NCBI GenBank assembly: GCA_051660685.1
Contig: JBOFQB010000052.1
Span: 1 to 5,706 of the forward strand
Direction of reading: 5' to 3'
Length of the DNA stretch: 5,706 bases
Source: JAVBSX01 sp051660685
GTDB lineage: Bacteria > Planctomycetota > Planctomycetia > Pirellulales > Thermoguttaceae
Under the pieces are notes generated by a model. The model was not told where the DNA came from and made no database searches. It worked only from the letters and a program-made list of their open reading frames with translations. Position 1 is the stretch's first letter. Every line of letters begins with the position of its first letter. Shown here piece after piece: positions 3,980 through 5,706 of this stretch. Position numbers and translations under genes: made by a program.

Positions 3980-5447
3980 GCAGTTTGAAAACCAAATCGA
4001 TGTCCGAGAAGTCGGACGAGTCCTCGAAGTCGGGGACGGAATCGCCCGCGTTTACGGACTTTCCGGCGCAATGGCGGGTGAAATGCTCGAGTTCCCTCAT
4101 GGTGTAATGGGTCTGGCATTTAACCTTGAAGAAAACTCCGTTGGGGTTATTATTCTCGGCGATTACCTGAAAATTCAAGAAGGTGATGAAGTTCGGACAA
4201 CCGGTCAGCTCTTGCGAGTTCCGGTCGGTAATGCCGTCCTCGGTCGCGTTCTCGATCCTCTTGGGAATCCGATTGACGGTAAAGGACCGATTGCGACGAC
4301 GGAGTATCGATTTGTCGAATCTATGGCACCTGGAATTGCGGATCGACAACCGGTTCGTGAAGCGTTGCAGACGGGAATCAAGGCGATTGACGCAATGACG
4401 CCGATTGGTCGGGGTCAGCGTGAGTTAATCATTGGTGATCGTAAGACGGGAAAGACGGCGATTTGCATTGACGCGATTCTGAACCAAAAAGATACGGGCG
4501 TCAAATGCTTTTACGTCGCGGTCGGGCAGAAAGATTCAACGGTTGCCGGGATTATCGAGACCTTGCGGAAGTATGGCGCAATGGACTACACGACGGTGAT
4601 CGTCGCCGGTTCCAGTTCTCCCGCCCCACTTCAGTATATCGCCCCTTACGCCGGTTGCGCAATGGCGGAATACTTCATGTACAACGGTCAACATTCATTG
4701 GCCGTTTATGATGACCTCTCGAAACAGGCGGTTGCGTATCGTCAACTTTCGCTTCTTATGCGACGACCGCCCGGACGTGAAGCGTATCCTGGGGACATTT
4801 TTTACTGTCATAGTCGCCTTTTGGAACGGTCAGCCAAGTTGTCGAGCGAATTAGGGGGCGGTTCGTTGACCGCACTTCCGATTGTCGAGACGTTGGAAGG
4901 TGAGGTTTCGGCGTACATTCCAACGAATGTGATTTCGATTACAGATGGTCAGATTTATTTGCAACCCGACCTGTTTTTCCGGGGTCAACGTCCGGCAATG
5001 AATGTGGGTATTTCGGTGTCCCGGGTCGGCGGTTCGGCCCAGATTCCGGCAATGAAGCAGGTTGCGGGCGGTTTGCGACTGGACCTTGCGGCGTTCCGTG
5101 AATTGGAAGCGTTTGCACAATTGGGGACCGATTTGGATGCGGCAACGCAATCCCGGTTGGATCGCGGTTATCGAATGACGGAACTGCTCAAACAGGGACT
5201 TTGCAAGCCGATGTCGGTGATTGACCAAGTGTTGGTCATTTTCGCCGGAACACGCGGTTATCTCGATAAAGTGCCGGTTCATCAGGTTCCACAATGGGAA
5301 ACCTTGTTCCTTGAGTTTGTGCATCAATCGAAAAAGGAACTTTGGCAGAAGATTGCGGATGAACGGAAATTATCGCCGGAAATGATTGCCGAGATCGAAA
5401 AGACGTTGAAAGAATTTAACGAGCAGTTCGCACATCGCGCGGTTTAA
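3930..5447 (+). CDS. atpA: ATP synthase F1 subunit alpha
   Basis: This is the 505-residue non-catalytic nucleotide-binding subunit of the alpha3beta3 head. The N-terminal helix (about 1-22, ASVIQKEIEQFE) binds the delta/b stalk. A beta-barrel domain (about 25-92) follows, then the nucleotide-binding domain. That domain has the P-loop GDRKTGKT (169-176, K175/T176), the Walker B strand SLAVYDDLSKQ (256-266), RRPPGREAYPGD (278-289) and the family signature PAMNVGISVSRVGGSAQ (355-371). R365 in the signature is the arginine finger reaching the catalytic beta site. The C-terminal helical domain spans about 380-505. Length and motif spacing match E. coli alpha (513 residues). The ATG at 3930 has AGGAG 5 nt upstream. 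The gene overlaps atpH by 50 nt and is followed by two direct hairpin repeats before atpG. Confidence 0.98.
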   Translation: MKFKADEIASVIQKEIEQFENQIDVREVGRVLEVGDGIARVYGLSGAMAGEMLEFPHGVMGLAFNLEENSVGVIILGDYLKIQEGDEVRTTGQLLRVPVGNAVLGRVLDPLGNPIDGKGPIATTEYRFVESMAPGIADRQPVREALQTGIKAIDAMTPIGRGQRELIIGDRKTGKTAICIDAILNQKDTGVKCFYVAVGQKDSTVAGIIETLRKYGAMDYTTVIVAGSSSPAPLQYIAPYAGCAMAEYFMYNGQHSLAVYDDLSKQAVAYRQLSLLMRRPPGREAYPGDIFYCHSRLLERSAKLSSELGGGSLTALPIVETLEGEVSAYIPTNVISITDGQIYLQPDLFFRGQRPAMNVGISVSRVGGSAQIPAMKQVAGGLRLDLAAFRELEAFAQLGTDLDAATQSRLDRGYRMTELLKQGLCKPMSVIDQVLVIFAGTRGYLDKVPVHQVPQWETLFLEFVHQSKKELWQKIADERKLSPEMIAEIEKTLKEFNEQFAHRAV

Positions 5448-5461
5448 CATTTTGGCTCAAT

Positions 5462-5489
5462 ACGCGCGGAACGTTGTTCCGCGGCTAAA
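5462..5489 (+). repeat. hairpin repeat unit, copy 3
   Basis: This 28-nt unit reads ACG, arm CGCGGAAC (5465-5472), loop GTT, arm GTTCCGCG (5476-5483), tail GCTAAA. The stem is perfect. Relative to copies 2 and 4, the AT of the left arm is GA and the AT of the right arm is TC. Both changes are matched on the other side, so pairing is kept. It starts 15 nt after the atpA stop codon. Confidence 0.8.
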
Positions 5490-5499
5490 CGGGGGAAGA

Positions 5500-5527
5500 A
5501 CGCGCGATACGTTGTATCGCGGCTAAA
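5500..5527 (+). repeat. hairpin repeat unit, copy 4
   Basis: This unit is identical to copy 2: ACG, CGCGATAC, GTT, GTATCGCG, GCTAAA. It lies 10 nt after copy 3 in the same orientation and 32 nt before the atpG start. With copy 3 it fills most of the 112-nt atpA-atpG gap. Confidence 0.8.
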
Positions 5528-5559
5528 CTCGATATGAGATTGAAATAAGTTGAAATAAT

Positions 5560-5706
5560 ATGGCAAAAGCACGAGCACTGGATAAACGTCGACGTTCGAT
5601 CAAAAATATCCGCAAAATTACGCGGACAATGGAATTGGTTGCGACCGCGCAGTTCAAACGGGCAATGGACCGGGCGGTTGCGCTTGATTCGTACACGAAA
5701 CGGATC
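5560..5706 (+). CDS. atpG: ATP synthase F1 subunit gamma (partial, 5' end)
   Basis: This is the first 49 codons of the central-shaft subunit, and the gene runs off the right edge. The peptide begins MAKARALDKRRRSIKNIRKI and continues TRTMELVATAQFKRAMDRA. This matches the gamma N-terminal helix pattern (Arg/Lys-rich start, then KIT..ME.VA..K..RA), which forms half of the coiled-coil rotor axle inside alpha3beta3. Its position after atpA is canonical, and atpD and atpC are expected beyond the window. The ATG at 5560 has no Shine-Dalgarno; the 32 nt ahead are AT-rich and lie just after hairpin copy 4. Upstream in-frame starts are not supported by the family pattern. Confidence 0.93.
   Translation, partial: MAKARALDKRRRSIKNIRKITRTMELVATAQFKRAMDRAVALDSYTKRI

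Noticed and set aside
4851..5327. 158-residue open frame on the - strand
   Set aside because: It lies entirely antisense to atpA, has His/Arg/Cys-rich composition, and shows no domain. It is a shadow of the well-conserved alpha coding sequence.
707..5706. Alternative N-type (Na+) ATPase operon
   Set aside because: N-ATPase operons begin with the beta and epsilon genes, carry an AtpR-type gene and lack delta. Here delta is present, the order is the standard a-c-b-delta-alpha-gamma, and Na+ ligands are absent in c.

Overview
This window is the front part of an F-type (F1Fo) ATP synthase operon on the + strand. It is preceded by a short stretch of accessory or degraded DNA. The gene order is an AtpZ/AtpI-like small membrane protein, a second four-helix membrane protein, atpB (a), atpE (c), atpF (b), atpH (delta), atpA (alpha) and the start of atpG (gamma). 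The beta and epsilon genes would be expected beyond the right edge. Three traits point to a bacterium of the Planctomycetota (Pirellulales-like): signal-peptide-like N-termini on both the c and b subunits, two small accessory membrane genes ahead of atpB, and an atpH that runs 50 nt into atpA. This placement comes from memory of family features, not from a search.

Layout. Positions 1-69 (- strand) hold the first 23 codons of a coiled-coil protein that resembles the N-terminus of IS66-type transposases, with a good promoter directly upstream. Positions 146-409 (+) hold a short reading frame that resembles the extreme C-terminus of hybrid sensor histidine kinases and is probably a truncated remnant. 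Positions 410-624 have no gene but contain a palindromic cluster of CACGAAA-type repeats (471-531). A near-consensus sigma70 promoter (TTGACC, 16 bp, TATAAT, 625-652) sits 55 bp ahead of the first operon gene. From 707 to the end the window is the atp operon.

How the genes work together. AtpB, AtpE and AtpF form the membrane Fo motor, AtpH and AtpF form the peripheral stalk, and AtpA and AtpG belong to the F1 head and rotor. The two leading small membrane proteins are likely assembly or ion-homeostasis factors. Key residues are intact: a-subunit R200, c-subunit E97, and the alpha P-loop and arginine finger. The c subunit lacks the Na+ ligands known from Ilyobacter tartaricus, so proton coupling is inferred. 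This is a normal synthase and not an alternative N-ATPase.

The less ordinary content is in the gaps. Four copies of a 28-nt hairpin unit with compensatory stem changes lie in pairs after atpF and after atpA. A five-G-tract motif and a heptad repeat lie between atpB and atpE. I see no evidence of a wholly new biological system here.
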